Shown here piece after piece: positions 16,248-28,032 of a stretch of 64,000 nucleotides of DNA. This DNA is from CAWEWH01 sp963812775 (GTDB taxonomy: Bacteria; Pseudomonadota; Alphaproteobacteria; Rhizobiales; Beijerinckiaceae), in contig CAWEWH010000005.1 in NCBI GenBank assembly GCA_963812775.1, forward strand, positions 558,001 through 622,000. The letters run 5' to 3'. Position 1 is the first letter of the stretch. Each line of letters begins with the position of its first letter. The notes beneath the pieces were generated by a model. That model was not told the DNA's origin and ran no database searches. It saw nothing but the letters and a program-made list of their open reading frames with translations. Position numbers and translations under genes: made by a program.

Positions 16248-18392
16248 TCATGGCGCGCTCCGGATGCCGGAAGATTCCGCCTCGGCGGTCAGCCGCGCCG
16301 CGTCGGCCGGCAGGAGAAAGCGTTGCTCGACGAGCTTGAAGGCCGCCGCCGTGACGGCCGCCACATAGGCGTCCTTCGTCGGATAGCGCTCCTCGATGGA
16401 CGGCCGCGGGTCCTTCGCCGCGAGGCGCTCCGCCTTGGTGGCCGCGAACGGAATGAAGCTGCCGCTGAGCGAGCAGAAACCGTTCTCGAAAAATCCGGCG
16501 CGGCCGAGATTCCATCCCGTGTAGGTGCCGATCGGCACCTGCAGATGCAGCGAGCGGATGCCGGCAATGTCGTTGCCGTCGCGGTCGACCTGCGGCACCA
16601 GCACGGCATATTGCGTCGCCGAGGCGCGCGGCGGCTCGCGCGTGATGATGCCGGACGAGTCGGCGTTGCGGAAATTTCGCCCGAAGTCGAGCACGTGCAG
16701 CGAATTGTGCACCCCGAGGAAGCGCACCTCCGGCCGCTTGACGCCGCCATAGGAATTGGCCGGGATGGGCGGAAAGCGCACTTGGTCCGGCGCCACCAGC
16801 GTGCGGTCGGCGATGCTTGGCGCGACGCTGGCAGGCGGCGGCTTGTTGTCCTTCACCCAGAGCGTGAGCGCCGAGAGCAGCGCCCGCATCGTCCACAGCT
16901 GCGGGTTGGGATTGGGCTGCTGCTGGCAAAAGCCGAACGGCTCCTCCCGCCGCAGCGGCAGCGAGGCGACCGAGTGCTGCGTCGAGGCCATGATGTAGGT
17001 GCGCACGTTCTCCGGGTCGGCCACGTCGAATTGGCCGATCGTGTCGGTGAGCCCGAGCGACTGCCGGCCCTCCCAGATTTCCAGCGCCGTGGCCACGTGG
17101 AAGATGCGCGGGCACGTGCTGGTCGCGCTGCAACGGTCGAGCAGACCCTGCTCGCGATTGGTAAACGGGTCGTTCTGCCGTGCGTAGCTGAAGGGGAAAT
17201 CGTAGGCCGGGAACAGGTGGTCGACCTGGTCGCCCCAGCCGCGGCCCGGCTGGCCGAAGCGGACGTTGACCGGCATGAGGGCGCCGCCGATATGCGGATA
17301 GGCGGCATCATAGACGATGCGCTTGCCCTCATCCTCGTTGAAACCGAGATGCAGGAAGGTGCGCATGAAGCGCCCCGACTGCGACGAGCCCATGATGAGC
17401 GTCTTGGCGCCCGGCCGATAGATCGGGTTGGCGGTGCCGGCTTCGTCCCTCTCGTCGTGCTTGAAGAACGACGCGAGGTCGCGCGTCGCCGCAAGCCCGA
17501 GGCCCAGCACCAGCGGGTCCTTGGCGCGGTAGATCAGCTCGTAGATCTTGCCCGGCTCGAAGCCGGCCGGATAGCAGATCTTGGTGTCGTCCTTGCCCGG
17601 CTCGCCTCCCTCCGGGCAGGCGCCGAACGACCATTCGCTGTTGGGGATCGCGACCCTCGGCTCATGCTGCTTGCCGCGCACCGTCAGGCTCGGCAGGAAA
17701 TCCTCCGCGAGCGGCTTGCGATTGTCGGGATCGGCCGTGGCATAGCTCGCATGCGTGAGCTGTGTGAACCAGCCGCTCGACAGATTGAGCGTCTTGGCAG
17801 GCGCCGTGCGGACCATGAGCTCGGTGCGCACGACCCCGGTGATGAACGAGCCGTCGGCATTCCTGGCCACCGGGACCTTCAGCGTCATGCGCTCGCCACC
17901 CGCCAGCACGTCGGCCTGCCAGCCGAACCACACGATGGTGTAGCCCTCGCGCATCATGAAGCCGTCGCCGGCCTTGGCCACGGCGTTGACCTCGCCGATG
18001 CTCGTGGCCACGTCGGCGTTGAACGAGACAAGCCCGCCCTTGTTGCCGCGATTGACGATGTTGAAGAACAGGACGCCATTGCCCTTGGCCGCATCCTTGG
18101 GCCGCAGGATATCGATGTCGGTCACGTATTCGACGCGGCCCCGGGCGTTCTTGGGGGCAAGCTCGATGTCCTGGATGGTGGCATTGAGCGGGTCTTTGGG
18201 GTCGACTTCGCCGTGGGCCTTGCCGATGACGCGCTCATAGGGGCCGACCGGATCGAAGCTTTCGCCGCCGAAAGCCGGCTCGACCCGCGTGATCTCGATG
18301 CGCGTGATCTTGGCGGACGCCGCGGCGGCGCCCATGACGGCGGCGAGCGCCACAACGCCGAAACGAACAGATTGTCTGGTGATGCAGCCCAT
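16248..18392 (-). CDS. secreted alpha/beta hydrolase (Abhydrolase_10-like family)
   Basis: 714 residues. A signal peptide (SVRFGVVALAAVMGAAAASA) directs export. The protein contains the nucleophile elbow GSSQSGRF (about residue 350), where Ser is the likely catalytic nucleophile, and a late GVHNSLHVLD segment that could supply the histidine. CYPAGFEPGKIYELIYRAKD and IGGALMPVNVRFGQPGRGW are typical of the large hydrolase family annotated as alpha/beta hydrolase domain. The substrate is unknown; homologues are linked to ester or lactone breakdown. It lies between truB and the SH3b gene and interrupts the truB-rpsO adjacency common elsewhere. Confidence 0.8.
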   Translation of the reverse strand: MGCITRQSVRFGVVALAAVMGAAAASAKITRIEITRVEPAFGGESFDPVGPYERVIGKAHGEVDPKDPLNATIQDIELAPKNARGRVEYVTDIDILRPKDAAKGNGVLFFNIVNRGNKGGLVSFNADVATSIGEVNAVAKAGDGFMMREGYTIVWFGWQADVLAGGERMTLKVPVARNADGSFITGVVRTELMVRTAPAKTLNLSSGWFTQLTHASYATADPDNRKPLAEDFLPSLTVRGKQHEPRVAIPNSEWSFGACPEGGEPGKDDTKICYPAGFEPGKIYELIYRAKDPLVLGLGLAATRDLASFFKHDERDEAGTANPIYRPGAKTLIMGSSQSGRFMRTFLHLGFNEDEGKRIVYDAAYPHIGGALMPVNVRFGQPGRGWGDQVDHLFPAYDFPFSYARQNDPFTNREQGLLDRCSATSTCPRIFHVATALEIWEGRQSLGLTDTIGQFDVADPENVRTYIMASTQHSVASLPLRREEPFGFCQQQPNPNPQLWTMRALLSALTLWVKDNKPPPASVAPSIADRTLVAPDQVRFPPIPANSYGGVKRPEVRFLGVHNSLHVLDFGRNFRNADSSGIITREPPRASATQYAVLVPQVDRDGNDIAGIRSLHLQVPIGTYTGWNLGRAGFFENGFCSLSGSFIPFAATKAERLAAKDPRPSIEERYPTKDAYVAAVTAAAFKLVEQRFLLPADAARLTAEAESSGIRSAP

Positions 18393-18452
18393 GCCGGTTC
18401 TCCCTGCCGCATTTCATCAGAACGCCGCCTGTCCGACAATGGCGTCGGCCGC

Positions 18453-19374
18453 TTAGCGCGCCAGATTGAAGATGCGCCGGGGATGCAGCTCCCCCTGGCG
18501 CAACTCGGCGAGCGCCACGAGGGCCGCATGCGCCGTCACCGCCACCGTGCCCTCGAAGATCGGCGCGTCGCGGCCGCGCAGCAGCACCGCCTGGCCGCGG
18601 CAGAGCCGTTGCGCGTCGGCGCGGCTGACGGCGACCGACGGCAATTCGCCGAGGCCGGCGCTCACCGGCTCCAGGGCTCGTGCCAGCCCCGCCTCGTCGG
18701 CGCCGCGCAGCGCCTCCAGCGTTACGGCGTCGGCGCGCCCGAAGGGGCCGACGCGGGTGCGCCGCAGCGCCGAGACGTGCCCGAGGCAGCCAAGCGCGCG
18801 CCCCATGTCGCGCGCCACGGCCCGCACATAGGTGCCCTTGCCGCATTCGGCCTCGAACAGGCTGCGGTCGCCTGCATGCGACATGAGCTCGAGGCGATCG
18901 ATGGTGACGGTGCGCGCCTCCAGCTCCACCGCCGTCGCCTTCCCGGGCGAGATCGTAGGCGCGCTCGCCCTCCACCTTGATGGCCGAGAAGCGCGGCGGC
19001 ACCTGCAGAATGGTGCCGATGAAGCGCGGCAGGAGGCGCGCGATGGCGTCGGCGTCGGGCCGCTCGTCGCGGATGGCCAGCACCTTGCCCTCGGCATCGT
19101 CGGTGTCGGTCTCCGCCCCCCACGCCACCGTGAACGCATAGGCCTTCTGGCCGTCCATGACGAACGGCACGGTCTTGGTCGCTTCGCCGAGCGCGATGGG
19201 CAGGATGCCGGACGCGAGGGGGTCGAGGGTGCCGGCGTGGCCGGCCTTCTTGGCGCGGTAGAGCCGTTTCACCTGGGCCACCGCGTGCGTCGACGTCATG
19301 CCGAGCGGCTTATCGAGCACGATCCAGCCGCTGATGTCGCGCTTCTTGGGGCGAAGAGGAATTGGCTCGGTCAT
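18453..19374 (-). CDS. truB: tRNA pseudouridine(55) synthase TruB (one frame break)
   Basis: Converts U55 of the tRNA T-arm to pseudouridine. The repaired protein is about 306 residues. The catalytic motif KKAGHAGTLDPLASGILPIA contains the essential Asp, and the N-terminal SGWIVLDKPLGMTSTHAV is typical. The second half shows FEAECGKGTYVRAVARDMG and HVSALRRTRVGPF. The two halves are in different frames and join near 18945, in the GCCCGGGAAGGCGACGGCGG region, where one surplus base explains the shift. The start ATG (19374) overlaps the rbfA stop by four bases, so the two are translationally coupled. Confidence 0.9.
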
Positions 19375-19787
19375 TGCGCCTCGGACTCGTCGTCCCGCTT
19401 CGCCGTAAGGTCGGCCCGCACCTTGTCGGAATGCAAAAGCCTCTCGATGCGCGAGGCTTCCTCGAACGTGTCGTCGGCACGAAAGCGGAGCTCCGGCGCA
19501 AAGCGCAGGTTGATCCGACGCGCCACCTCGCCGCGCAGATATTTGCGGTTGCGGTTGAGCGCCTCGATGACCGGCGGCGTGTCCTTGCCGCCGAGCGGCA
19601 TCACATACGCCGTTGCGAGCCGCAGATCCGGCGACATGCGCACTTCCGGCACGGTGATGACGTGCGAGGCAAGCACGTCGTCGTTGACCTCGCCGCGCGA
19701 CAGGATCTCCGCGAGCGCGTGGCGCACGAGCTCGCCGACGCGCAATTGCCGCTGCGAGGGACCGGATGTCTGGGGGCGTCGTGCCAT
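19371..19787 (-). CDS. rbfA: 30S ribosome-binding factor RbfA
   Basis: 138 residues. The KH-like ribosome-binding factor pattern is visible: RQLRVGELVRHALAEILSR, VITVPEVRMSPDLRLATAYV, ALNRNRKYLRGEVARRINL and the ending RFRADDTFEEASRIERLL. It acts in late maturation of the 16S rRNA 5' end. It overlaps truB by 4 bp (ATGA). The gap to infB upstream holds a small plus-strand gene (19898-20047), so rbfA probably has its own promoter. Confidence 0.94.
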   Translation of the reverse strand: MARRPQTSGPSQRQLRVGELVRHALAEILSRGEVNDDVLASHVITVPEVRMSPDLRLATAYVMPLGGKDTPPVIEALNRNRKYLRGEVARRINLRFAPELRFRADDTFEEASRIERLLHSDKVRADLTAKRDDESEAQ

Positions 19788-19897
19788 GGGCTGCTCCGGG
19801 ATCGGACCGGACCAATCTTCATTGCCGAGCTGGAGCTCAAAGGAACCGCAAGCTCGGCTCTTGGTTGTGTCTAGAACCAGAGTTAGGGAGCAGCAGC

Positions 19898-20047
19898 ATG
19901 GCGGACAATTCCGGCAGCACGGGAATCCTCGGTGTCCTTGTGGGCGCCTTCATCGTCGTGGCCATCGGCGTGTTCTTCTTCGGCGGCTTCAGTGGCAGCA
20001 GGAACGTCGATGTGAACATCAAGCCGCCGATCTCGGCACCGAAGTAG
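19898..20047 (+). CDS. small single-span membrane protein
   Basis: 49 residues on the strand opposite to its neighbours. The ATG at 19898 has AGGGAG eight bases upstream. The peptide MADNSGSTGILGVLVGAFIV is followed by VAIGVFFFGGF, one transmembrane helix, and a short polar tail ending NIKPPISAPK. Similar tiny Gly/Val-rich membrane proteins are common in Hyphomicrobiales but have no assigned function. It is inserted between infB and rbfA, which are normally contiguous in an operon. Confidence 0.65.
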   Translation: MADNSGSTGILGVLVGAFIVVAIGVFFFGGFSGSRNVDVNIKPPISAPK

Positions 20048-20118
20048 GGGACGACGGACAACGACAGGGGTCGGCAACATCGCCATCCGTCCTCTGTCGT
20101 CCGTCTTCCGGCGTTCCG
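20048..20118. repeat. GACGGAC/GTCCGTC-type intergenic repeat
   Basis: GACGACGGACAACGACAGG at the left and CTCTGTCGTCCGTC at the right can pair, giving a hairpin between the convergent small membrane gene and infB. It plausibly works as a bidirectional terminator. Confidence 0.5.
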
Positions 20119-22743
<2,625 letters not shown>

Positions 22744-22859
22744 TCAGCAGCCTTGGTTAGTGCTCGTTCTTGCGGCTTCGTGGTTTCGCCCTGCAGGTGC
22801 CTGCCTGCCCGCAGGGGCGTATCGATCAATGCTCCGAGCCCGATCCGTGGTTGAGGCGG

Positions 22860-23540
22860 TCAGGCATCGATCCTTGCGGTGGGGTCTTGTGCGGCCGTGA
22901 CTGCCGCCTCGACTCCCCGGAAATTAGCCAATCGCCGCCAGCGGGCGAGGAACCCCATACTCGCCGGGCCGACGACGAGGGCTGCATGTACCACATTTGA
23001 CCCACCTAATGCCAAATCCAAATCGGCGCCTTCAAAAGTCGTGATGACGCTGACCGCCCCCTCGCCGACAGCACCAGCCTGTCGCCTCAGCGCCTGATCG
23101 AGCTTGCGGACCCCGTCCTGGGCGGCGTCCATCGCGTGCAGCACGGCCAAGACACGGCCGCCGCCGATCGCCTTCTCGACCTTGGCAAAGCCGGTGATGG
23201 CTTCGCCGGCCTTGTTGGTAAATGACAGCGCCTGCAAGGCCTCGCGCGCCAGAAGCCGATCGATATCCGCCGCGAGGGTAGCCGGCACGACAACTGGCGC
23301 CTTCAACCCGCGCGCGAAGGCCTTGCGACGCACGGCCTCGCCGACGACTGTCGCCGTCGCCGTCACCCAGACGCCGCGGCCCGGCAGCTTGTGCTTGAGG
23401 TCGGGCACCAGGACGCCGTCCGGCCCGGCGACGAAACGAATCAGCTCCGATGGCGGCCGCGATTGGCGCGAGACGACGCAGAGCCGCTCAGGCCCCGCGT
23501 CCTGTTCCTTCGCTTGATCTTGGGCTTGCCGGCGCGCCAC
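22860..23540 (-). CDS. YlxR-family (DUF448) RNA-binding protein with L7Ae-like part
   Basis: 226 residues from a GTG at 23540. The N-terminal DUF448 module shows ERLCVVSRQSRPPSELIRFV and LPGRGVWVTA. The C-terminal half (FTNKAGEAITGFAKVEKAI and AVLHAMDAAQDG) matches the L7Ae/YlxQ-like part found fused in Alphaproteobacteria. Related YlxR has been linked to RNA or RNase P binding. Its slot between nusA and infB is the usual one. Confidence 0.88.
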   Translation of the reverse strand: MARRQAQDQAKEQDAGPERLCVVSRQSRPPSELIRFVAGPDGVLVPDLKHKLPGRGVWVTATATVVGEAVRRKAFARGLKAPVVVPATLAADIDRLLAREALQALSFTNKAGEAITGFAKVEKAIGGGRVLAVLHAMDAAQDGVRKLDQALRRQAGAVGEGAVSVITTFEGADLDLALGGSNVVHAALVVGPASMGFLARWRRLANFRGVEAAVTAAQDPTARIDA

Positions 23541-23568
23541 GCGTTGTGTCCCTCGCGTCCCATCGCCG

Positions 23569-25168
23569 TCAGGCGCCCTGCGGCTCGGCGGCCGGCTCCT
23601 CGGCCGCCTCGGTCTCGCTCGGCGGCTCGATCCAGCCGGCCTTGACGCGCGCCGCCATGATCATGGCCTCCGCGTCGGAGCGCGAAACGTCGAAGCCGTC
23701 GAGCGCCCCTTTGTGCTTGGTCACCTCGCTGTCCTTGCGCTCGGTCCAGCCGGAGAGATCGTCGGTGACGGCCCCCGCCAGGTCTTCCACCGACTTGATG
23801 TCGTTCTCGCCGAACGCCACCAGCATGGCCGTGGTGACGCCCTCGATCTCGCGTAGGTCGTCGGCGACGCCGAGCTCCTTGCGCTTTTCGTCGTGCTCGG
23901 CCTCGATCTTGGCGAGATAGGCCTGGGCGCGGCTCTGGATTTCGGTGCCGGTATCGGCGTCGAAGCCCTGGATAGAGGCGAGTTCCGAAACCTCGACAAA
24001 AGCCAGCTCTTCGACCGACGCGAAGCCTTCCGAGGCGAGCAGCTGGCCGACCACCTCGTCCACGTCGAGAGCCGTCATGAAGGTGTTGGTGCGCTCGACG
24101 AATTCCTTCTGCCGCCGCTCCGACTCCTCCGCCTCGGTCAGGATGTCGATGTCCCAGCCGGTGAGCTGCGAGGCGAGGCGGACATTCTGGCCGCGCCGTC
24201 CAATGGCCAGCGACAGCTGGTCGTCCGGCACCACCACCTCGATGCGCTCGCTGTCCTCATCGAGCACCACCTTGACGACTTCCGCCGGCTGCAGCGCGTT
24301 GACGATGAAGGTGGCCGCGTCCTGCGACCAGGGAATGATGTCGATCTTCTCGCCCTGCAGCTCGCCCACCACTGCCTGCACGCGCGAGCCGCGCATGCCG
24401 ACGCAGGCGCCGACCGGGTCGATGGAGCTGTCGCGGGAGATCACCGCGATCTTGGCGCGCGAGCCAGGGTCGCGGGCCACCGCCTTCACCTCGACGATGC
24501 TGTCATAGATCTCCGGCACCTCCTGAGCGAAGAGCTTGGACATGAATTGCGGATGCGTGCGGGAGAGAAAAATCTGCGGCCCACGCGGCTCGCGGCGCAC
24601 GTCGTACACGTAGGCACGGATGCGATCGCCGGGCCGGAACGTCTCGCGCGGGATCAGTTCGTCGCGCCTGACGATGGCCTCGCCGCGCCCCAGGTCGACG
24701 ACGACGTTGCCGTATTCGGCGCGCTTGACGACGCCGTTGACGATGTCGCCGATGCGGTCCTTGTATTCCTCGTATTGCCGGTCGCGCTCCGCCTCACGGA
24801 CCTTCTGGACGATCACCTGCTTGGCCGACTGCGCCGCGATGCGGCCGAAATCGAAGGGCGGCAGCGTGTCGGAGATGGAATCGCCGAGCTGCGCCGCCGG
24901 GTTGTGGCGGCGCGCCTCGGTGAGGCTGATCTGGGTGGCCGGGTTGTCGACGACATCGACGACGAGGAGATGCCGCGACAGCCTGAGATCGCCGGTCTTG
25001 GAGTTGATCTCGGCGTGGATGTCGGTCTCGGCGCCGTAGCGCGAGCGCGCCGCCTTGGCGATGGCGTCCTCCATCGCGGTCGAGCACGATCGAGCGGTCG
25101 ATGACCTTCTCGCGGGCGACCGCGTCGGCGATCTGCAAAAGCTCGAGCCTATTGGCGCTGACGGCCAT
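23569..25168 (-). CDS. nusA: transcription termination/antitermination protein NusA (one frame break)
   Basis: About 533 residues when repaired. N-terminal RNA-polymerase-binding domain (MAVSANRLELLQIADAVARE), S1 domain (GIVNGVVKRAEYGNVVVDLG-like), two KH domains (DPVGACVGMRGSRVQAVVGE; LAIGRRGQNVRLASQLTGW) and two C-terminal acidic repeats typical of Proteobacteria. The first 28 codons are in another frame from the rest; the join lies near 25087 in CTCGACCGCGATGG. Dropping one C gives a continuous family-like VLDAMEDAIAKAARSRYG. The start overlaps the end of rimP by 20 bp. Confidence 0.92.
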
Positions 25169-25799
25169 GGGTCACTCCTCTGGAATCGTTGATCGTTCCC
25201 GATCGGCGGGCTGGCGCCGGCTCGGCGGGCGGTTGTTCGGCTTGGTTCAGCTTCGCCTTGCTGCGCCTCAGCGTCTCGCTCACCAGCGCGTCGGTGAGCA
25301 CGAGCTTCGCCTCGGCGAGTTCGTTGAGCGGCAGCAGGACGCGGGCGGGCTCGTCCGGCTTCGCATCGAGCCGCTCGAGCACTGCCGCGTCGTCTTCGAG
25401 CCCCCGCAGCATGCCGCGGAAGCGCCGCCGGCCGTCGATCGGCACCGTCATGTCGATCTTGGCCTCGTAGCCGGCCCAGCGCGCGAAGTCCGAGGGCCTG
25501 ACCAGCGGACGATCGATGCCCGGCGACGAGACTTCGAGATTGTAGGCCCGCTCGATGGGGTCTTCCATGTCGAGGACCGGGGACAGGCCGCGGCTTGCCG
25601 CCTCGCAATCCTCGACGCTCATGGTGCCGTCGGGCCGCTCGGCCATGATCTGGAGGGTCAGGCCGTTGACAGCGGTCAGGCGCACCCTGACGAGGCGGAA
25701 TCCCAAGTCGCCGAGCACCGGCTCGACGATGGCCGCGACACGGGCGGCCGGGCCCGTTTCGGCGATCACGCGGCGGTCGTTCGGCATGGTGGCAGGCAT
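25149..25799 (-). CDS. rimP: ribosome maturation factor RimP
   Basis: About 216 residues, cytosolic, needed for 30S maturation. The RimP pattern runs AARVAAIVEPVLGDLGFRLV, SVEDCEAASRGLSPVLDMED, YNLEVSSPGIDRPLVRPSDF and then an SH3-like C-terminal domain. The start is either 25799 (MPATMPNDRR) or the ATG at 25787; both precede the first conserved helix. The C-terminus is longer than in E. coli, rich in Pro and Ala. It opens the rimP-nusA-ylxR-infB block. Confidence 0.93.
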   Translation of the reverse strand: MPATMPNDRRVIAETGPAARVAAIVEPVLGDLGFRLVRVRLTAVNGLTLQIMAERPDGTMSVEDCEAASRGLSPVLDMEDPIERAYNLEVSSPGIDRPLVRPSDFARWAGYEAKIDMTVPIDGRRRFRGMLRGLEDDAAVLERLDAKPDEPARVLLPLNELAEAKLVLTDALVSETLRRSKAKLNQAEQPPAEPAPARRSGTINDSRGVTHGRQRQ

Positions 25800-26036
25800 C
25801 AAAGGGTTGGCTCTCGCTAGGCTTGGTAGGGGCCTTTTCAGTGCCGAGAGAGCGGGCCCCGGAGGGCCCACTCCACAATGGTTCATCGAACCGTTCTGGA
25901 TGTTGGGATTGGCCAACACATAATTGCCAAACGCTTGCTGTGCAAGCCCTTTGGGCAAAAGGGAAGCAATTAACGGAATTGGTAACCGACAGTTGAGAAC
26001 TTGGCTTTACTTTCTTCGGTCTGGAGAGGTTTTTCC

Positions 26037-27168
26037 ATGACGGCTGTCGCGCGTCTGATCCGCGAGCTCGAAGAATCGATCGATCGCGGCTCGCAGGAAC
26101 GCTGTGCGGCAACGCTGCGGCGCGTCACCGACCTGTTCCTCAACGGCGCCTCGCACTTCAACCCCAACCAGATCGAGCTGTTCGACATCGTTTTGGCCCG
26201 TCTCGTCACAGCCATCGAGACGCGGGCTCGCGCCGAATTGTCGGACCGGCTCGCCGATGTGCCGCAGGCGCCGTCCGGCGTCGGTGCGCACGCTCGCGCA
26301 CGACGAAATCGTCGTGGCCCGGCCGGTGCTGGAACGCTCGATGAAGCTCACCGACCAGGATCTGGTCTCGGTGGCGCTGAGCAGGGGCCGCGATCACATG
26401 CTCGCCATGGCCGAGCGCCGTAACCTGAGCGAGACCGTGACCGACGTGCTCATCACGCATGGCGACCGGGTCGTGACGCATGCGGTTGTCGGCAACAGGA
26501 CGGCGCGCTTCTCCAATCACGGCCTCGACCGCCTGGTCGAGAAGGCCACCGCCGACGAGGCGCTGCAGGCGCTGCTGCAGCAGCGCATCGACATGCCCGA
26601 GACGCATCTGCGCCAGCTCGTCGATCTCGCCAAGGAGACGGCCCGCAAGCGGCTGGCCAAGACCATGCCGAGCGTCGAGGACAGCACGCTTGTCAGTGCC
26701 GTGGAGGCGAGCGCCACCGCGGTGCGCGCCAAGGTCGAGCCGTCGCTGACCCCCGAGCCGATCAAGCATGACTACAGCGACGCCCTGTCGACCATCGAGC
26801 GGCGGGTCGAGACGGCCGACATCACCGAGCTCGATGTGGCGGAGTTCGCCGGCAAGCAGGAATTCGAGGAGACGGTCTGCGCTATCTCGCATCTGGTGCA
26901 GATATCGCTGGCCAGCGTGCAGCGCCTGTTCGACGATCCCGACACCGATCTCCTGCTCATCCTGGCCAAGTCGCAGAATTGGGCTTGGTCGACGGTGCGC
27001 ACCTTGATCCGCTTGCGCACCGTTGTCGGCGTGCAGGTCGGCGACGTGGAGCGCGTCAAGGACAGCTACGACCGGCTCAACCAGCAGACCGCCCACCGTG
27101 TGCTGCGCTTCCTGCAGGCGCGCGAAGCCAAGCAGAGCATCACCGGTTATCGGGCGCGCGCCGTCTAA
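26037..27168 (+). CDS. DUF2336 domain protein (one frame break)
   Basis: About 377 residues when repaired. The ATG at 26037 is preceded by GGAGAGG. The all-helical DUF2336 pattern is evident: ELEESIDRGSQERCAATLRR, FDIVLARLVTAIETRARAEL, DHMLAMAERRNLSETVTDVL, then HGLDRLVEKATADEALQALL and a C-terminal ASVQRLFDDPDTDLLLILAK. The function of this alphaproteobacterial family is unknown. The frame breaks near 26281 at GTCGGTGCGC, where one surplus G separates the first 80 residues from the rest. It is transcribed divergently from rimP and convergently with trmB. Confidence 0.82.
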
Positions 27169-27255
27169 TGTGCGGAATTTGAAGCTCGCTACATTGACTG
27201 GATCAACCGCCTTGCGAACTTCAAATTCGAAAAGCACACCAGAAACAATCTCTTC

Positions 27256-27330
27256 TAGCGTCGCTTATGATTCCGAAATTCGCCACGAAGCCTCCATCAA
27301 GACCATGCGAATTTCGGAATTGCGACGCTA
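27256..27330. repeat. long imperfect hairpin element between convergent genes
   Basis: Left arm TAGCGTCGC (27256-27264) plus TTCCGAAATTCGC (27271-27283) pairs with GCGAATTTCGGAA (27307-27319) plus TGCGACGCTA (27321-27330). The right arm includes the trmB stop codon. A related single arm, TAGTGTCGCGA followed by the identical TTCCGAAATTCGC, occurs at 35444-35467, so this is a dispersed element and possibly a bidirectional terminator. Confidence 0.65.
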
Positions 27331-28020
27331 GCTCCTCACGAACGTCAGATAGACGGGCTGACGGCTCTCGCGGATTGCCTTCGCCTCGTAGCGCGTGCCC
27401 GGCCAGGCCTTGAACGGCTTGCGCCAGTCATCCGCCCGCTCCGCCGCCCAGGCGAAATGTCCCGAGCGCTTCAGGCGCGCCAGCGTCCAGGCGGCATAGT
27501 CGTCGATGTCAGTGGCGAAACGGAGCGTGGCGCCGGGCGTCATGATCCGCGCCAATTCGGCCACCGTCGCGTCGCTGACGAAGCGGCGCTTGCGCTGCCG
27601 CCGCTTCGGCCAGGGGTCCGGATAGAGCAGGAAGAGGCGGCCGACGGAGCGCGCCGGCAGGCGCGGCAAGAGAACCGTTGCGTCACCATCGTGAAGCCGG
27701 ATGTTGTCGAGGCGGTGTGTCTCGATGGCGGCGAGTGCCTTGGCCATGCCGTTGACGAAGGGCTCGCAGCCGATGAAGCCGATGTCGGGATGCGCGCCCG
27801 CCGCCGCCACGAGATGCTCGCCGCCGCCAAAACCGATCTCCAGCCAAATATCGGTGACCGGGGTAGGGAAGAGCGGTCGCAGATCGGCGATGGTTCCTTC
27901 GGTCGGCAGGCGCAAGCGCGGCAGCAGATCGGCGATGAGGCGCGCGCCGCGCTCGCGCAGGCGATGGCCCTTGCGACGGCCGAAGAAGGCGTGGCCCGGT
28001 GTCCGTTCCTCGCCCGTCAC
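27328..28020 (-). CDS. trmB: tRNA (guanine-N7-)-methyltransferase TrmB
   Basis: 230 residues from GTG at 28020. It methylates G46 of tRNA with SAM. The SAM-binding loop WLEIGFGGGEHL, the GCEPFVNGMAKAL segment, DNIRLHDGDA and the substrate motif LFLLYPDPWPKRRQRKRRFV are all diagnostic. It follows metK by 12 bp, which makes its SAM donor, so the two are probably co-transcribed. Confidence 0.95.
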   Translation of the reverse strand: MTGEERTPGHAFFGRRKGHRLRERGARLIADLLPRLRLPTEGTIADLRPLFPTPVTDIWLEIGFGGGEHLVAAAGAHPDIGFIGCEPFVNGMAKALAAIETHRLDNIRLHDGDATVLLPRLPARSVGRLFLLYPDPWPKRRQRKRRFVSDATVAELARIMTPGATLRFATDIDDYAAWTLARLKRSGHFAWAAERADDWRKPFKAWPGTRYEAKAIRESRQPVYLTFVRS

Positions 28021-28032
28021 CGGATGGTGGAG

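Noticed and set aside
16065..18980. Plus-strand frame of about 970 codons opposite the secreted hydrolase
   Set aside because: Antisense shadow of a real gene with signal peptide and nucleophile elbow; no ribosome binding site or domain.
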